Below are positions 11,624 to 24,714 of a stretch of 64,000 nt of DNA, one piece after another (within the stretch, counting starts at the first letter, position 1; every line of letters starts with the position of its first letter). The notes beneath the pieces are model-generated. The model did not search any database and was not told the DNA's origin. It saw only the letters and a list, made by a program, of their open reading frames with translations. Origin of the DNA: Begonia masoniana (taxonomy: Eukaryota; Streptophyta; Magnoliopsida; Cucurbitales; Begoniaceae). The stretch spans positions 31,719,574 through 31,783,573 of the forward strand of contig CM039512.1 of the NCBI GenBank assembly GCA_022432975.1, read 5' to 3'. The position numbers were made by a program, and so were the translations under genes.

Positions 11624-13787
11624 AAAAAATATAAACAAACGACAGAATGATTTTCAAACCATTCTGTCGTTCGAGTCGCGCGAGGAGCAGAACAGGGGAG
11701 AGGGGGAGAGAACGCGAGGCGGCGTAGGCGAGCGTTCACCGGCGTTTTTCGGTGTTCTCTGGCCAGACAACGGCGACGAACGAGTTTCCGGCCCGTCTCC
11801 GCGCACAAATCCGACGGGTAAGTCATTTTCGCCCTGTTTTGACTATGTTCGAGGCCGAGGGTGACGAGTCGGAATGGGCTCCGATCGCCGGCCAATTTTG
11901 GTTGTTTCCGGCGTGGGTTTGCCGACCCTCGGAGCAGCAATGGTCGCCGAGTTATGAGGAGCTCAATTTGAGTGAAAAACAGTGAAGCCCGATTTGCGTA
12001 TTTCGGGTTTTTGCTTGTAACCTCAGGATTTTTGATTGTTTTGTGCTAATTGAGGGTTTGGGTGGTCGATTGGTGAAGAAATTGATGATAATTAAAGGAA
12101 AACCGAGAATGGTGAAATTCCCAGTTTAGGGGCAGTTCGAGTTTTGCCAGTTTTGACCTAGCTAGGGTCGTTTGTTTTAAAATTCATTTTGGCAGGTTAA
12201 AATAGGTTATTAGAGGAGTACGTGGCCGCTATAATCGTTCGATTCTGATAATCGACGCAAAAGTTACGCGCGTTTGAAGTTTCGGGTCGGTTTTTACCGA
12301 ACCCAAATCAGTGGCCCGTTTAGTTAGGTTTTAGTTGGATTATGCTAGAAATAGTAGTTTGAGAGTAATTGGTGAATGTGGGTTTGATTTTAATTAAGTT
12401 TGAATATTTGTCGTAGGTCGAGCCGTAGATGGACAGGTAACCGAGTATCTTCAGCGAGCTAGGACGCCAGGTAAGTAGAGGATGAGTGTTTGTTGCCTTC
12501 GGGCCTACACCATAGAACGTTAGGGATTTTTTGTTTGCTTGCTGTGTTTTAATTTGTGTCATGCATCATGTGTCATGCATCATGTGTCATGCATCATTGT
12601 TTTCTAAACTATGAAACCACGTGTTTTGCATGTTTGAGTGGTGAGGATGAAATGTAAGATAATAAATGATTTGCAACTTGGTCTCGAGTAGAATAGCCTC
12701 ATCGGGCAAGTGGCTCGCTGAGCACCCCACGGGGGATTTTACTTAAGAGGCTATGCTAATATACGTAATGCATCGTTAGTATGAATGTATCGACCTGCTC
12801 GTGCTGATAAGCACAATGGGGATTCTGAATGCCTCGACCTGCTCGTGCCGGAAGGCACACTGAGGATTCTACGATCGATTGGGGGAGATTCAGTTGGCCG
12901 TCCTGGACTGTGTTTGGACGTGTGCCTCTGGTCTAGCTCTGTGGATCAAGGCGTGGCCATCCTGGACTGTGTGGGGGCGTGTGCCTACTTGATTCACCTA
13001 AAAGTGAAAGATAAATGCAACCGAAATGAAAAGAAACAACGGAGTGTATAGAAACTGCATGTTAGGGTTGAGTCGAGCATTTATTTTCCCTACTTGCTAA
13101 GAATTAGGCTTATTTTTGTGTTCTATGGTGTAGGTGGTGACATGTTGTAGGTGAGCTAGACGAGGGAGCCAGTATTAAGATGCAGTTGGTGGTGCATGGA
13201 GCATGCCGGTACGGGCACTTGTCGGGGCGCCTCGACCATGTTCTTCGGGAGATGTGGGCTTTGTCTTTTGGTAGTTTATTGTAAATGTTTGTTTGTAGAA
13301 ATGATGGGAATGCGCAACTTTCTTTTTGGTTGATGTTTTGAGAGTTATTGTGTTGTTGTATATAGTCATAGTTAAGGGTGAGGCGTCACCCTATACTACG
13401 GATTTTCTTCATTTTGGGTTGATACCATTTTAGATGATATGTTGATTGTTGGAGATTTCGTAGGTTGGTTAGATGGTTAGGAGTATTCTGGATCTGGTTG
13501 GGTATAGATTTGTGTGCAGGTACTTAGCATTGTGGAGGCGCCATTTTCAGGCGTTACTTTGCCGAAATTTTCGGGGAGGGTGCTGTGGTGCTTAACGGTT
13601 AGGATTAAGGGGGAGTCTAGGCAGCTAGGTATAACATAAGAGAACTTCGGGAGATTTAGTTTTAAATTCAGTTGTGTCAGTTTATTTTATGTTTTGGGGT
13701 TTATGAAAATTAAATTAAATTATGTTTTAACGTGGGATTGGTTAGCAAAGTAGCGCTCCGAGCTAGGGTGGGTTCGGGGGCGTTACA
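11321..13787 (+). repeat. 3' LTR of element B
   Basis: 2467 bp. Clearly the same LTR as 5787-8207 but with many substitutions and indels. It has an (ATT)n block at about 11552-11622 that is absent from the 5' LTR. The hairpin at 11640-11669 is conserved with one mismatch. Confidence 0.92.
11552..11622. repeat. (ATT)n microsatellite
   Basis: About 23 ATT/TTA triplets. Related AAT runs occur at the equivalent LTR position in F (near 24685) and J (near 31676). Confidence 0.95.
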
Positions 13788-14011
13788 ACATGCATCCACA
13801 TTTACGAAACTTACTGAGCCTTTAGCTCATAGTTGTCTGTATGGTGTAGGTGATCTAGATACAGGTGAGGACGAGATCCCTCTACCCGAGGTATGTTCAG
13901 TTGAAGAAAGATGGCCCGTGGGAGTGTGCTGGTGCAGTCGGTGCGATTTTGACCCGTAGGACTGTTTGTAAGTATTTTGAGGACACGATAGTTTGAGAAA
14001 AAGATAGGTTA
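13788..14011 (+). repeat. LTR A, segment between B and C
   Basis: Aligns to 45250-45475 of the D 3' LTR and holds the shared acceptor GGTGTAG at 13849 with the exon reading GDLDTGEDEIPLPE. The stop present in D (GAATGA) is GTATGT here, so the frame reads on to 13959. The right end GGTTA (14007-14011) is the target duplication of solo LTR C. Confidence 0.85.
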
Positions 14012-15423
14012 TGTAACACCCGAAAAAATTTTATAGCGTGCATAGCCTTAGATTAGTTATGAGGGGGGAGTATAAATGTTATTAAGGATTTTGTTACATA
14101 TAGAAAAGAGAGAGTGATTTTGGAAGAGGAAATTGTGAGAAAACTTAGATTTAAGTATTAGAAACTTTTGTTGAGTTAAACTTTATATAATGAAAATGCT
14201 AAGTGAACAAAAAGTGAAAGAAATGAGGTCTTTTACATTGAAGTTAAGAGAGTATAGAGGGGAGGCAATTTTGGTAAAATTAAAGAAGTGTTTGGAAAAG
14301 AGTATTGGTTGAAAAGTCAAAATGGTGTATGTTGAAAAGTCAAAGGAAAAATTTAATGAATTGGAATTAAGAAAAATTAAAAGGTGGGGTTTTAGATGCC
14401 ATTCACGTTGAAGGGAGAAGCTTTAATAAAGGTGGGGATTTTTTTATAAATTATGAAAGTTAGGTGGAGGAGAATTAAAAGTTGAAAAGGTGTTTTATAA
14501 ATTAGGAGGATTAAGTGTTAAAAAGGCAAAAATCACTTTCTTCTTCCTCCTCCTCTCCACGCCAAGCTCAGCCACCATTTGAGGGTTTCATCCTCCATTT
14601 TCAACAAGCTTTTCAAGAGTTTAAGGTATAAAATTAAGTGGGTTTTTGGTTTATTACAATTAGATGTTGGTTTTTAGAGATTTTAAGGTGTTTTGGAGAG
14701 ATTTGGTTAGGGTTTGGAAAACCCTAACCATGAATTTCGAATTTCTCCTACAAATTCTTGTTTTCTTTCTAAATTTGGTGTTTTAGTTGTTGAATGGATT
14801 AGTTTAGGTTGTTTGAGTGGTTAGATTAAGGGTTTGAATTGAATTAGAGAAAAACTAGTTTTTAACATATAGGTCACCGGTTCTGGTCTGAGCATTTCGG
14901 TTTGGCCAAGTTGTTTATTTGGTTAATTTGAGTGCTTCAATGGATAGTAGACGTGTAGAGATTTCCGAATTGGGGTGGCACGTCGAAATCTGTTGTAAAA
15001 CGAGAAAGTTATGGGCGTTTGAATTTGGACGGTAGAATTTGCATAAAAATCGGGTTGGAGTGTTTAGGTTGAAAAGTTTGTGTTTGTTTGGTTTAGTTGA
15101 TTTCTTTAGAATTCCCTAGGATGTTACTAAGTTAAGTCTCCGTTATTTTAGGTGATCGAGCGTGTAAATTGGTTGGACGAAGTGAGCGAGAACGAACCGA
15201 GACACCAGGTAAGTAGAGGATTGTGTGTTTTGTTGCCTTCGGGCCTACACCACGAAACGATAGGGATGTTTGTTTGTTTGGTTGTTTGATTGTTGTGTTT
15301 TATTTATGTTGTGCATTGTGTGGCATGCGTCAGGGTTTTAGAACCACGAAAAATGCGTTGTGAGCACGGGTTTAATGAGTGAGCATTAAATGTATAGAAA
15401 TAATGAGAAAAGCATCGTGATCC

Positions 15424-15735
15424 TGAGTAGGGTTGCCTCGTCGGGGAGTAGTGCTCGTGGAGCACCTCGGGAGGGTCTCTACAAGGGATGCATTGCACTA
15501 GGCAGTGATAGCGTGTAGAGTTGCCTTGCCGGGGAGTAGTGCTCGTGGAGTACCTCGGAAGGGTCTCTACAAGAGTAGTGTTGTGATACTGATACCGAGT
15601 AGGGCTGCCTTGCCGGGGAGTAGTGCTTGTGAAGCACCTCGGAAGGATCTCTATGAGGAGCCATGATATTGAATAGAGCTGTTTCGCCGAGGAGTAGTGC
15701 TCGTGGAGCACCTCGGGAGGGTCTCTATGAAAGAT
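15424..15735. repeat. Imperfect 76-88-bp tandem repeat, 4 copies
   Basis: Units share GGGGAGTAGTGCT(C/T)GTG, AGCACCTCGG(G/A) and GGTCTCTA. They lie in putative intron 2 of LTR C. The long minus-strand frames here come from the repeat. Confidence 0.88.
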
Positions 15736-15875
15736 GCACGGGTAAAAGATTAATTAAAGGAGAATGTAATTGAAACCAGCCTAGAGTGTAGAAGTTGCAT
15801 TTTATTTAGTTGCATTTGTTATCCATACTTGCTAAGCATAAGCTTACGTGTGTGTGTGTGTGTTCTGTGGTGTAG

Positions 15876-15922
15876 GTGACGGAACATTTACAGGTGAGCC
15901 TGAGAGCAAGGATCAGGACTAG
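15876..15922 (+). other. Putative LTR leader terminal exon (family C)
   Basis: With a preceding G it reads GDGTFTGEPESKDQD and then TAG at 15920-15922. It shares the GDxxFTGE start with the L exon and keeps the 47-nt length. Confidence 0.42.
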
Positions 15923-17558
15923 GAGCAGTTGGAGATCCACGGAGCTCGATGGTGCGGGCCATTTGTCGGGGCGCTTCGACCTGATTCTTGGAGGTGTGGT
16001 TGGTAGTTAGGATTGGATATTTGGTGGTTAGTTTTGTGAGATTTTTGTTTTGATAGTTTGATATGTTTTGGTTAGTTTGGTTAGACCGGATTGGTGTAAA
16101 TAGTGGTGGGTTGATTCTGGAGTGAATTGGGTTAAATTGTGTTTAAATGTTGTTTCTTTTTCAGGTTTTTGGGATTAGAAACTTTTAGCCGTTATATTGT
16201 CAGTTTTTGTTAAAAAGTCAATAATGTCGGGTTTGTTTTGCTACATATTTTCATTATCCATTTTAAGTCGATTTCTCAAACTTTTTACGAGACACGGAGT
16301 TTAGAGTGTCGAGAGAGAGTGGTAAAAATTTCGGGAAATTTGGAGAAGTTTGGCTCGGGAAATATTTGAAGAAAAGAGAAGTGGGTTGTTGTGGGCGCGC
16401 TGGGGCGTGAGGGGCACGCAGGGAAGGGCGCAGGGTGCGCTGGGTACCGCTGCAGCGATCGATCACTGCTCGCACCCTCTCGGGCACTGTAGCACCCGAG
16501 AGGGTGGCGATCGATTGCCTCCATGTGGCGATCGATCGCCACCCGTGAGGAAAAAAAAAATTAAAAGTTTTTCCTATTCCTGAATTATTTCAACCCGACG
16601 TATTTTAAATGTATTTTGGCACATTTTTCGATGGTTCGTAAAACCCGAAATCGAGTCGAAAAGTTTAAGAAAACTTATTTAAACGCCGTTTTAACACGGG
16701 TTGAGTTAGCAAAGTAGCGCACTGAGCCTGGGAGGGTTCGGGGGCGTTACAGGTTAACTGTATAGATAGAACATTTTAGGATGTATGGTTCTGTATAGTT
16801 GATAAAAGATGTTTTGATGTTTTGGTAGACTTGTTTTATAAAACGTTTTACTAAGCTTTTATTTGGATTTTATAGTAATGTTTGGTGACATTTTAGGTTA
16901 AGCATGGATATGCTTGAGTTTTAGAGCTATCGACGCAGTTGGATTTCGTAAAAGTTTGTCTCAAGTTACTTGGGTTTTAGGATACGTTTCGAGTCATTTA
17001 TTTTGGGTGATTGGTGAAGTGTGAAATGGACGAGGCTATGAATGAGTTTATGTTATGATGTTATTGTGTTTGTTAAAGTATATGTGGTAAGAAAATGGTG
17101 CAGGGGTGGAGGAGGAAAGAAAAAGGAAATGGGAGGCGAGCTCCATGGAAAAAAATGGATTCCAGGGAGACTGCCGATCAATCGCCTAAGGAGGTGATCG
17201 ATCGGCAGTGGTGATCGCCACTCTCTGGAAATTCCAGAGAGTGTGGCGATCTATCGCCCAAGGTTTGGCGATCGATCGCCAAATGTGGGGGCGATCGATC
17301 GCCCCCCTTATTTTTGGGCAGCCGATCAATCGCCCCTTTTATTTTTGGGACAATTGTCCCTTTTGCCCCTCAAGTTGTTGGACGATTGTTTTATTTATTT
17401 TAATTGTTTTATTTAAATGTTTTCTTTAGTTTTCTTTACTTTAAATACGTTTTATTAAAAGGTTTTCAAATGTTGTCCGCTTAAACGTTAAACTTAAAGT
17501 TATAAAGATAAAAAATAATAATACGAAAAAATTAGGGTACAGTGTTAAGGTCGCTACA

Positions 17559-18482
17559 TAAATGTTAAGTTTTTAGTATTTTAAAGATGTTTTAGATGTT
17601 GGAGGATGTTTAGAGATGAAAGGAAGTGATTGGAGGATGAATTAAAAGTATAAATGGTTAGGTGTGGGAGAAAAAGGAAGTGAGAGGCGTGATAAGGACG
17701 GCATTCTGCCTGCAAATGTCGACCAAAATCCTCAGGTGTCGACCATAGTTGAAATGTGTCGACCCCCAGGATCGACCGGTGAGAGCAAAGTCGATTGAAT
17801 TGTCAACCTGTCTCTATAGGTGTCGACTAGTCTGTGCAAAAGTGTACAAAGTGTCGACCTGTGCACACAGGTGCCGACCGGTTAGTGTAAAAATTGACAG
17901 AGGTGTCGACCATAAAGATTGACTGATGCGAACAGAGATAAACAAAGTGTCGACCTGTGCATACAGATGTCGACTGGTCTGTACAAAAGTGTACTAAGTT
18001 TCGACCTGTGCACACAGGTGTCGACCGGTTAGTGTAAAAATTGATAGAGGTGTCGACCCTAAAGATGGACCGATGTAAACAAAGATAAACAAGGTGTCGA
18101 CCTGTGTCTGAAGGTGTCGACCTTGGGCGTTGATTGAACTAAAGTGTTGATCGAAACTTATAGAGGTCGACCGAGATTCCCTTTTTTAATTATTTTAAAG
18201 CTTAAAACTTTGTTTAGTTGTATTTTATAACGAACCCTCCACGCAATGTTAGTTTTCCGCTGCAAGGGTTTAGATGTTTTATACGATTTCAAGTAATAAC
18301 AAAAATTATTTTTGAATGCTTCCCACAGATTCCAAATGATGTTGACGACCCAAAAAACCGAGTCAACGTTTTATCAAAAATGACTTTAGCCTTCGATTTA
18401 GAGTTTTTAAAGTCGAAAAATTTTACGTAAAAAGTCAAGTCAAGTCATTTCCCGTGGCGGCCCTCAGGACGGGGTCACTACA
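17559..18482 (+). mobile_element. LTR E, right part
   Basis: Starts with the right TAAAT duplication of A and ends GGACGGGGTCACTACA at 18482. There is no primer-binding site after it, so E is a solo or 3' LTR. The terminus GTGGCGGCCCTC...GGGGTC resembles the plus-strand start of solo LTR F (22324) in reverse complement. Confidence 0.65.
17697..18175. repeat. GTCGACC-rich array with a roughly 150-bp higher-order repeat
   Basis: Many copies of GTCGACC spaced about 20-40 bp apart. A segment of roughly 150 bp beginning GTCGACTAGTCTGTGCAAAA (near 17822) recurs with changes near 17970. The region holds no gene. Confidence 0.8.
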
Positions 18483-21149
18483 GTTAGGGTTTCAGTGTTT
18501 CGTTTTTCAGCCAAAAACCCCATTCAACTTGAAAATTGTGGTATGTTTGGGTTGCAAATGTTGTTTAGGTTGCGATGCGAGAAGAAATAAGGGGAAGGGA
18601 CGACAGAGATTTCTACCGCACAAATTGTCGCGCCGATAAGCACTGCGATGTTGCCCTAGACTAGGTCGGGTCAACCTAGCCCGAGTTTGTCGGACTAGAC
18701 TGGGTCGCCTCAATCTGATGGGTCAGGTCAGGTAAGGTCGAGCCAACCCAACAGGTCGGACCGAATCGAGCAAAACAACAGTTAAACTACACTGAGCCCG
18801 AATTTGATTTTTCTTGTTTTTCTTTTTTTCTTCTTCTTCTTCTCTAACTAACGTTTAACAAGGGTATTTTTATCATTTCTTGGATGATTTTGACTGGAAC
18901 TTTGACCACCTTTTTTGATCGGCAAATGATGTCAGAAAATTCCCCAGACTGTTTCTTACTTATTTTGACGTTCTGAATCTAATTGTGGTCTTTGTTAGCT
19001 GAAATTCTATCTTGATCGTTTTGCACGTAAATCAAGGTGAAACCCTAAACTATGTTATTAGATATATAAGTTGGAACCTTGTAAGTTAGGTTGATTAGTA
19101 TCGTATTTGGATCAATCTAGGGAGCGTGCAATATCAAAACTTTAAATTTTTTTGATGTTGCACGCGCAAATCGACGGATCATTTAGTAAATCGTAATTTG
19201 TTTCCATTTAGGATTCCTAATCCTGATTTAGGAGACCCTTCTTATCGTTCCGTGTTGTATTGGAATTTCTGATGTCGAATTAGTTGTCGGTTCCGATGAT
19301 GTTTCTATCCTGGTACTTGCCTTCTGGTAGCAAGTGTCGTCCTATCTGTAAGTGGTTGTAGCCATCGAGGTTAGGGTAAATATTGTATTGTTTTACATTG
19401 CAATGCATAGTTTTCAAAAAGAAACTTATTTTGCTGGATGACACTTATAAAAACAGTGATAGTGTCTGGTCACTAGCATGTCAGATATTTGGTTTTTTAT
19501 CAATGTATATGCACGCTCGATGAGTTATTTTTTATTGGGCTATTTGAGCCTTCTCGTGTTGGACTCCAATTGTTCTAGGATGCAGTGTCCGAGCAACCAA
19601 AGTAACTGGAGTCAAACATGAAGCTTGTGATAAGGGTGATAGGGAGGTGATGACGCGCTCCTTAGGGACCCGATAGCCCCTAAACTTGGCCAGAGTATTT
19701 TACTTGATGAACTTGTTGGTGTCGTGTTGGAGTTCGCTCGCCGTTCACCAGTAGACATTTACATAGATGGTGTTGAGCTTGAGCTTGCTCACCGGCCATC
19801 ATTTCATTCATAGGTTGTACTGTCGCTGAGCTTCTTGATTGTAACCTGAGTGACGTGGTTGGATCTTCAGATCACTATCACTTTTCAACTTCTTTTCTAA
19901 CTCATGAGGTGTAATCAAATCTACGGTTGTCACTTTTTTGCGATAGTGTGTCGAAGGGGTCCATGAGGGACACTTTTTTTTCACTGGGGATTGTGTTCTA
20001 ACAAAAATGGTGATGACTTAGTTTATGTATACCTACCTATGTATATAGCAACATTTTTTAAATTGCCTCACTCGTGGCTTGCTGAGCCTGTTTTGAAAAT
20101 GGTAATAAGGATTTGATAATTTGAAAATCATTGGCTCTTGGAGCATGTTTTAAGTTGAAAGAAAACATTTTGAATATAAACAAATGCTTTATCTTTGATA
20201 AAGGATCACAGTTTCTAAGAAAAATGATGAAACCAATTTTCCATTTGCATATGAGTATAGTATAGGATTTCTTACTGAGTTAGTCACTCACCTCCTCCAT
20301 CTCTCAAGTTAGAATCGTGGAGGCTAATGTTACGGTTGCTAGTTGAGTAGTGGATCTCCATCTTTATTCCCTTCTTCTTTGAGAGTTGTATTCTGTCCTG
20401 GTGAGGATTTTTTTTATTAAATTACTTTTATTAATTCATGATCTGTATAGATTATTGGGTGTTGGACTTCTTGTTTCCTGCACATTATTTTATTGGATTA
20501 TTTAAGTTTCACATTGTCTTATTTTTATGTGATCGCTATGAGGATTTCAGCTCATCATTTGTGGGCCATGACTCATTTTTTTAAAGACTTTCGCTGTCAA
20601 ACCTAGTCTTGGGCTCGACTATAAGGTTTTCTTTGAGGATCTTGTCGCTCAACCTGGTGTTTCTGTCTAGGCTCACATCCGAGTCGTGACATTGCTAAAC
20701 AAGGATTTTCCAGAGACATGCAAGTATCCATACAAGAATGTTAAAAATGCCATAAATGGCTCAAAGTAGTGATTTTAAATCTATGCTTCAATTATTGTTT
20801 TTAAATAAACTCAGCGTGGTGTTTTAGTTTGAGAACATTTTGTATTTTTTATATTAGATTTTAATTAATTCTATTTGACAATCAATTAAAAAATTTGAAA
20901 ATATTTTGTACTCAATTTCATTAGAAGTTGAATTTTTAAATTAACTATGTTTGTTGAATTAGATACAAAATTTCTAACAAATAGTTTTCTCTTAAAGGCC
21001 TCCGCTTATTTAATAATTTTTTTTTTTACAATGACACAAATTTTTAAATTTTAGTTTACAATGATCTAATCAAACCTACTTAAAAATCAATTTGGAGAAA
21101 AATTTTAAGGTTTAAATTTTTTTTGAAAAATGAATTTAGGGTCGTTATA
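18483..21149 (+). other. Gene-free stretch, probably a decayed gypsy LTR
   Basis: AT-rich, no open frame with recognisable content. It ends in GGGTCGTTATA immediately before a primer-binding site at 21152, so at least its right part should be a 5' LTR. Motifs resembling LTR leader parts occur (GTAAGTGG near 19350, TACTGAGTTAGTCACTCACC near 20274). I could not place a TG start, and some of the left part may be other intergenic DNA. Confidence 0.4.
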
Positions 21150-21151
21150 AT

Positions 21152-21163
21152 TGGTATCAGAGC
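21152..21163 (+). promoter_or_regulatory. Primer-binding site, tRNA-iMet (decayed element H)
   Basis: TGGTATCAGAGC, followed about 220 bp later by a degraded gag. It establishes the plus orientation of this remnant. Confidence 0.85.
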
Positions 21164-21379
21164 ACTATTTATAATGATTATATAAACTATTTACTTGTTC
21201 GTTATGCATGTGGAAGATTGTCGATCAACAAGTAATTTTTTTTATTGAATCCTTTTTTATTCTTATAAAAACTGTGGATATGTTTTAGTGTATTCATAGA
21301 TTTTTAAAGTAGAATGAACCACTTATGCCCAATTGTATTGGAATTAATGTCAAGTGATATGTTGTTCTCGATTGAATGA

Positions 21380-22035
21380 TGGAGATGATTGAAATACAAT
21401 CTAGACAAATTGAACAACTGACGCAAGTGGATACTGTCATGGCCTAGGAAGTTAATATGCAGGCCTAGATTCCAAATAGACCTCGACCACGAAACAATTT
21501 GAAGATTGGATCCTCCAACCTTTGATGGTCATTTGTTAGATATGGTAAGTGCTGAAGATTGGATCCAGATCATCAATGAGATATTTGAGCATGTCGAAAT
21601 AGTAGAATCATAAAAGGTGGCTTATGCGTCTTCTATGTTTAGAACAGAGGCACAATATTCATTTGACTCAATGAAGGTGATGCATCAAGTCGCCACTATA
21701 ACATGATAGTAGGTTCAAGAGGTTTTCTATGAGAAATACTTTACTAATACTATGAGGAATGCGAAGATAGCGGAATTGATTACTTTAAAGCAAATTAGAA
21801 GCATGATTGACTATGTACACAAGTTCGACCAACTTTCACGATTTTCCCCTCATATGTTCAGTAATGAAGTTTCGAAGGTGAAACAGTTTGCTCAAAGGTT
21901 GAGAGTGGAGATATTCAAAGGTGTTAACCATATCACTTCAAAGGATACTCCATTTGCGACAAGGTTGAAAAGCATTGAAAGTAGAGATATAAGAGCAAAA
22001 GATCATCAAAACTCAAGAACATAGAAGAAGGTTTA
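21380..22035 (+). pseudogene. Degraded gypsy gag (element H)
   Basis: Reading in shifting frames gives the usual gypsy Gag order. A Q-rich helical start (MEMIEIQSRQIEQL, near 21383) is followed by PPTFDGH near 21516, then AEDWI and a capsid-like stretch. The longest uninterrupted piece (21752-22024) contains DYVHKFDQLSRFSPHMFSNE, which matches the [20 protein letters not shown] block of element D's Gag. There are stops (for example TAG near 21446 and TAA near 21612) and at least one frameshift. No zinc knuckle is seen; the copy fades after 22100 and is cut by LTR F at 22324. Confidence 0.75.
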
Positions 22036-22323
22036 GCCATACAGCACAAACCACAAAGAATAAATGTCTATAGCAGCAATGGGCAGAAACTAATCAAACG
22101 ATGACCCAAGCTTATGGAGGGAGCTTTCAAGAAAATCAATAGAGAGTCAATGAACCAGATGAACAATGCCTACCATACCCACTTGTTTGGGCCTAGGCAA
22201 GGTTCAGTTTGCTACTGGTTTGGAGCCAAACTGAACCAAACCATTCAATCTTTGGTTCTTCTACCAAGAAACAAAATAGAACCGAATCAAGAATGTTAGT
22301 TTTGTTTGGGTCTATCTAGGTTC

Positions 22324-24681
22324 TGTGACGACCCCAACCCCGTAGGGCCGCCACGGACTTGCCGTGACATAACTATTACCTAAGCCCTCGTATTTCTCAT
22401 AAACTTTTTCATTTTTACTTAACACTTTAAAGAAAACGAATCTAGACAATTGATCCACCTCTAACAACCTTTAGGGACTAACTTTGACTTAAACATTAAA
22501 CATTTGAGCGTAAAACATTTCGACTTTTAAAACATTTAAAACTAGACTAAAACCATTAATAACTTAAAACAAATAAAACATTTAAAACAATTAAAGTAAG
22601 ATCAATTAAAACACGACACTAATATAACCTATACTCAAGAAAACAAACTGCGTAGATCGCTCTAAAAATCGAGCGTATCCTTACCTGTTTTAAAATAACC
22701 AAACAGTTCAAAATACACCAAACAGTTCAAAATACCCAAACAGTTCCAGTGAAATTCTAAAATTTAAACTCCACATTCTAAACAATCTACTGCTACTACA
22801 TATACATCAAAACTCGACTGTTCATACATTTTTCTATCAAAACCTCTAATCTACATACTTAAACACTTTGATACTTTCACAAATTAAACCTACACGTAGA
22901 CCTACTAACCAACAAAACTAACTCACATCATTCGACATACATCATTCAAGCCATCGGATCATCAAGCCAAAACACACCCCGTCGCCACGAGCACCACCCA
23001 TCGACCACCTATTCCTTGTCATCATGAGGAACTCTCACCTTCACACCTGTCACCTACATCATACAACATAAACAGTAAGCCTAATGCTTAGTAAGAGGAT
23101 GCTCTATGGATAACTTATGCATGAATGCGTGACTTTTCATAAAACATGTTTATTTCATTTCGTTTTGTTTCGTAAAATCTTTTTCTTGTACCGTGAAAAA
23201 CATTCATTTAGTCCCGTGAGAAACATTCATTTAGTCCCGTAAGAAACATTCATTTAGTCCCGTGAGAAACATTCATTTAGTCCCATGAGAAACATTCATT
23301 TAGTCCCGTGAGAAACATACAGTCAGACCCGTGAGAAACATACAGTCAGACCTGTGAGAAACATACAGTCAGACCCGTGAAGAACATACAGTCAGACCCG
23401 TGAGAAACATACACGTGAGAATCATACATCATTCACTTGATCGTTCTTTACTTCAACGTTTCACATATCCTCTTTGAATCATTATCGTTCAATTCATCGT
23501 AAAAACATGCTCGTAAATAGTTCGTATGCACCTTTTATAAAACATGATGCATGAGGAATTCATGGACATATCATCAACCATTCACAACGTACATGGACAT
23601 GCTTTACTCATAACGAACTTAACAAACCACTACTAATTAACATTCTAGGCTACCCGACTCATTAAACCCACAGTCAGAAAATCATCATCGAAGACACAAA
23701 ATCCTAACGTTGTCACAATGTAGGGCCTTAAGGGCCGGAAACCTAACATCCACTTACTTGGCGTCCTGGTTATGCCGAGCACCGTACATGAAGAGCTTGG
23801 ATTACCTAAGTCATTTCATAGCACGTCATTAGTATTAATCTAAATCATCCATTTCAAAGCTAAACGAGATCCCGAGCTAAGACAATTTCTTCAAAAACTC
23901 TAACTCATTTCGTTCGGGCATATCTAAACTCCTATTCTCGTGAAAACATCTCAAATTACTATTTCTAGCCTAATCCAACTAAAATCTAATTAAATGGGCC
24001 ACTAATTTGGGTTCGGTAAAAACCGACCCAAAACTTAAAACGCGCGTAACTTTTGCGTCGGTTATCAGAATCGAACGATTCCAGCGACCACGTACTCCTC
24101 TAATAACCTATTTTAATCTGCCAAAAGGAATTTTAAAACAAACCACCCGAGCTAGGTCAATTATTGCAAAACCCGATTCTGCCCTTTTTCGGAAAATTTC
24201 TCTTTTTCGATTTTTCATCAAATTCCACTCATTTCCTCCTCAATCGACCACATATACTCTCAATTAGAATAATCTAACCCAAAATCGAAGTTTCCAACCA
24301 CAAACCCGAATTGCCCTAATCGGGCAATCACTGTTTTTCGCTCAAATTGAGCATTCCACGGCCAAGCAACAATAGCCGGCCCTAGGGTCGGCAAACCCAC
24401 GCCGGAAGTGACCGAAATTGGCCGGTGATCGGAGCTCAATCGAGCTCGCCACCCACTGCCTCAAACCGAACCGAAAACAGGGAGAAAACCGAGCTTACCG
24501 GTCGGGTTGCGTGAGGAGATGGCTGGAGATCGCACGTCGCCGTCATCTGGCCGGAGAACGGCGAGAAATCGCCGGTGTTCGTCGCCTCTTGCTCCCTCCT
24601 CCGATCGGCCCTCAGCGCTCGGCGCCCGACTCACGAACGACAGAATGGCAAAGCCATTCTGTCGTTTTGTTTTATTATAAT

Positions 24682-24714
<33 letters not shown>

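Larger units (their letters stand above)
5787..13787 (+). mobile_element. Complete non-autonomous LTR element B (LARD-like)
   Basis: Two LTRs (5787-8207 and 11321-13787) start TGTAACACCCG and end GGGGGCGTTACA. Between them are a tRNA-Met primer-binding site and a purine tract, but no coding domain in 3.1 kb. The flanks are GCATG (5782-5786) and ACATG (13788-13792), a 5-bp duplication with one mismatch. Joining the flanks recovers the uninterrupted site seen in the D-type LTR near 45250, so B landed inside LTR A. The size (8.0 kb), long LTRs and non-coding interior fit a large retrotransposon derivative. Leader and interior are colinear with element L at 60596 onward. Confidence 0.9.
14012..16751 (+). 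mobile_element. Solo LTR C
   Basis: 2740 bp from TGTAACACCCG to GGGGGCGTTACA, flanked by perfect GGTTA duplications (14007-14011 and 16752-16756). Related to the LTR of element L. Putative exon 2 is at 15152-15208 (57 nt) with donor CCAG/GTAAG, and the terminal exon is at 15876-15922. An array of imperfect repeats lies between them. Near the 3' end is a perfect 12-bp-arm hairpin (16473-16484 with 16495-16506) between CGATCGATCG-type palindromes. Confidence 0.92.
4272..17558 (+). mobile_element. Solo LTR A (Tekay D-type) split by B and C
   Basis: Starts TGTAACACCCGG at 4272 and ends GGTCGCTACA at 17558, flanked by a perfect 5-bp duplication TAAAT (4267-4271 and 17559-17563). Its own sequence is 4272-5786, about 13793-14011 and about 16757-17558, roughly 2.5 kb. 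It aligns throughout to the LTRs of element D at 36798 and 43684. No internal domain is present, so it is a recombination-derived solo LTR. A frame opens at ATG 4569 and reaches the exon 1 donor (4827/4828) in the phase needed for putative exon 2 (5205-5249, 45 nt) and the terminal exon at 13850. In this copy the usual stop of that exon is changed, and the frame runs on to 13959. Near 17160-17300 it carries CGATCGATCG palindromes and a hairpin. Confidence 0.9.

Noticed and set aside
23202..23408. Regular 23-bp repeats suggestive of CRISPR
   Set aside because: There are no unique spacers; units are head to tail in a plant LTR.
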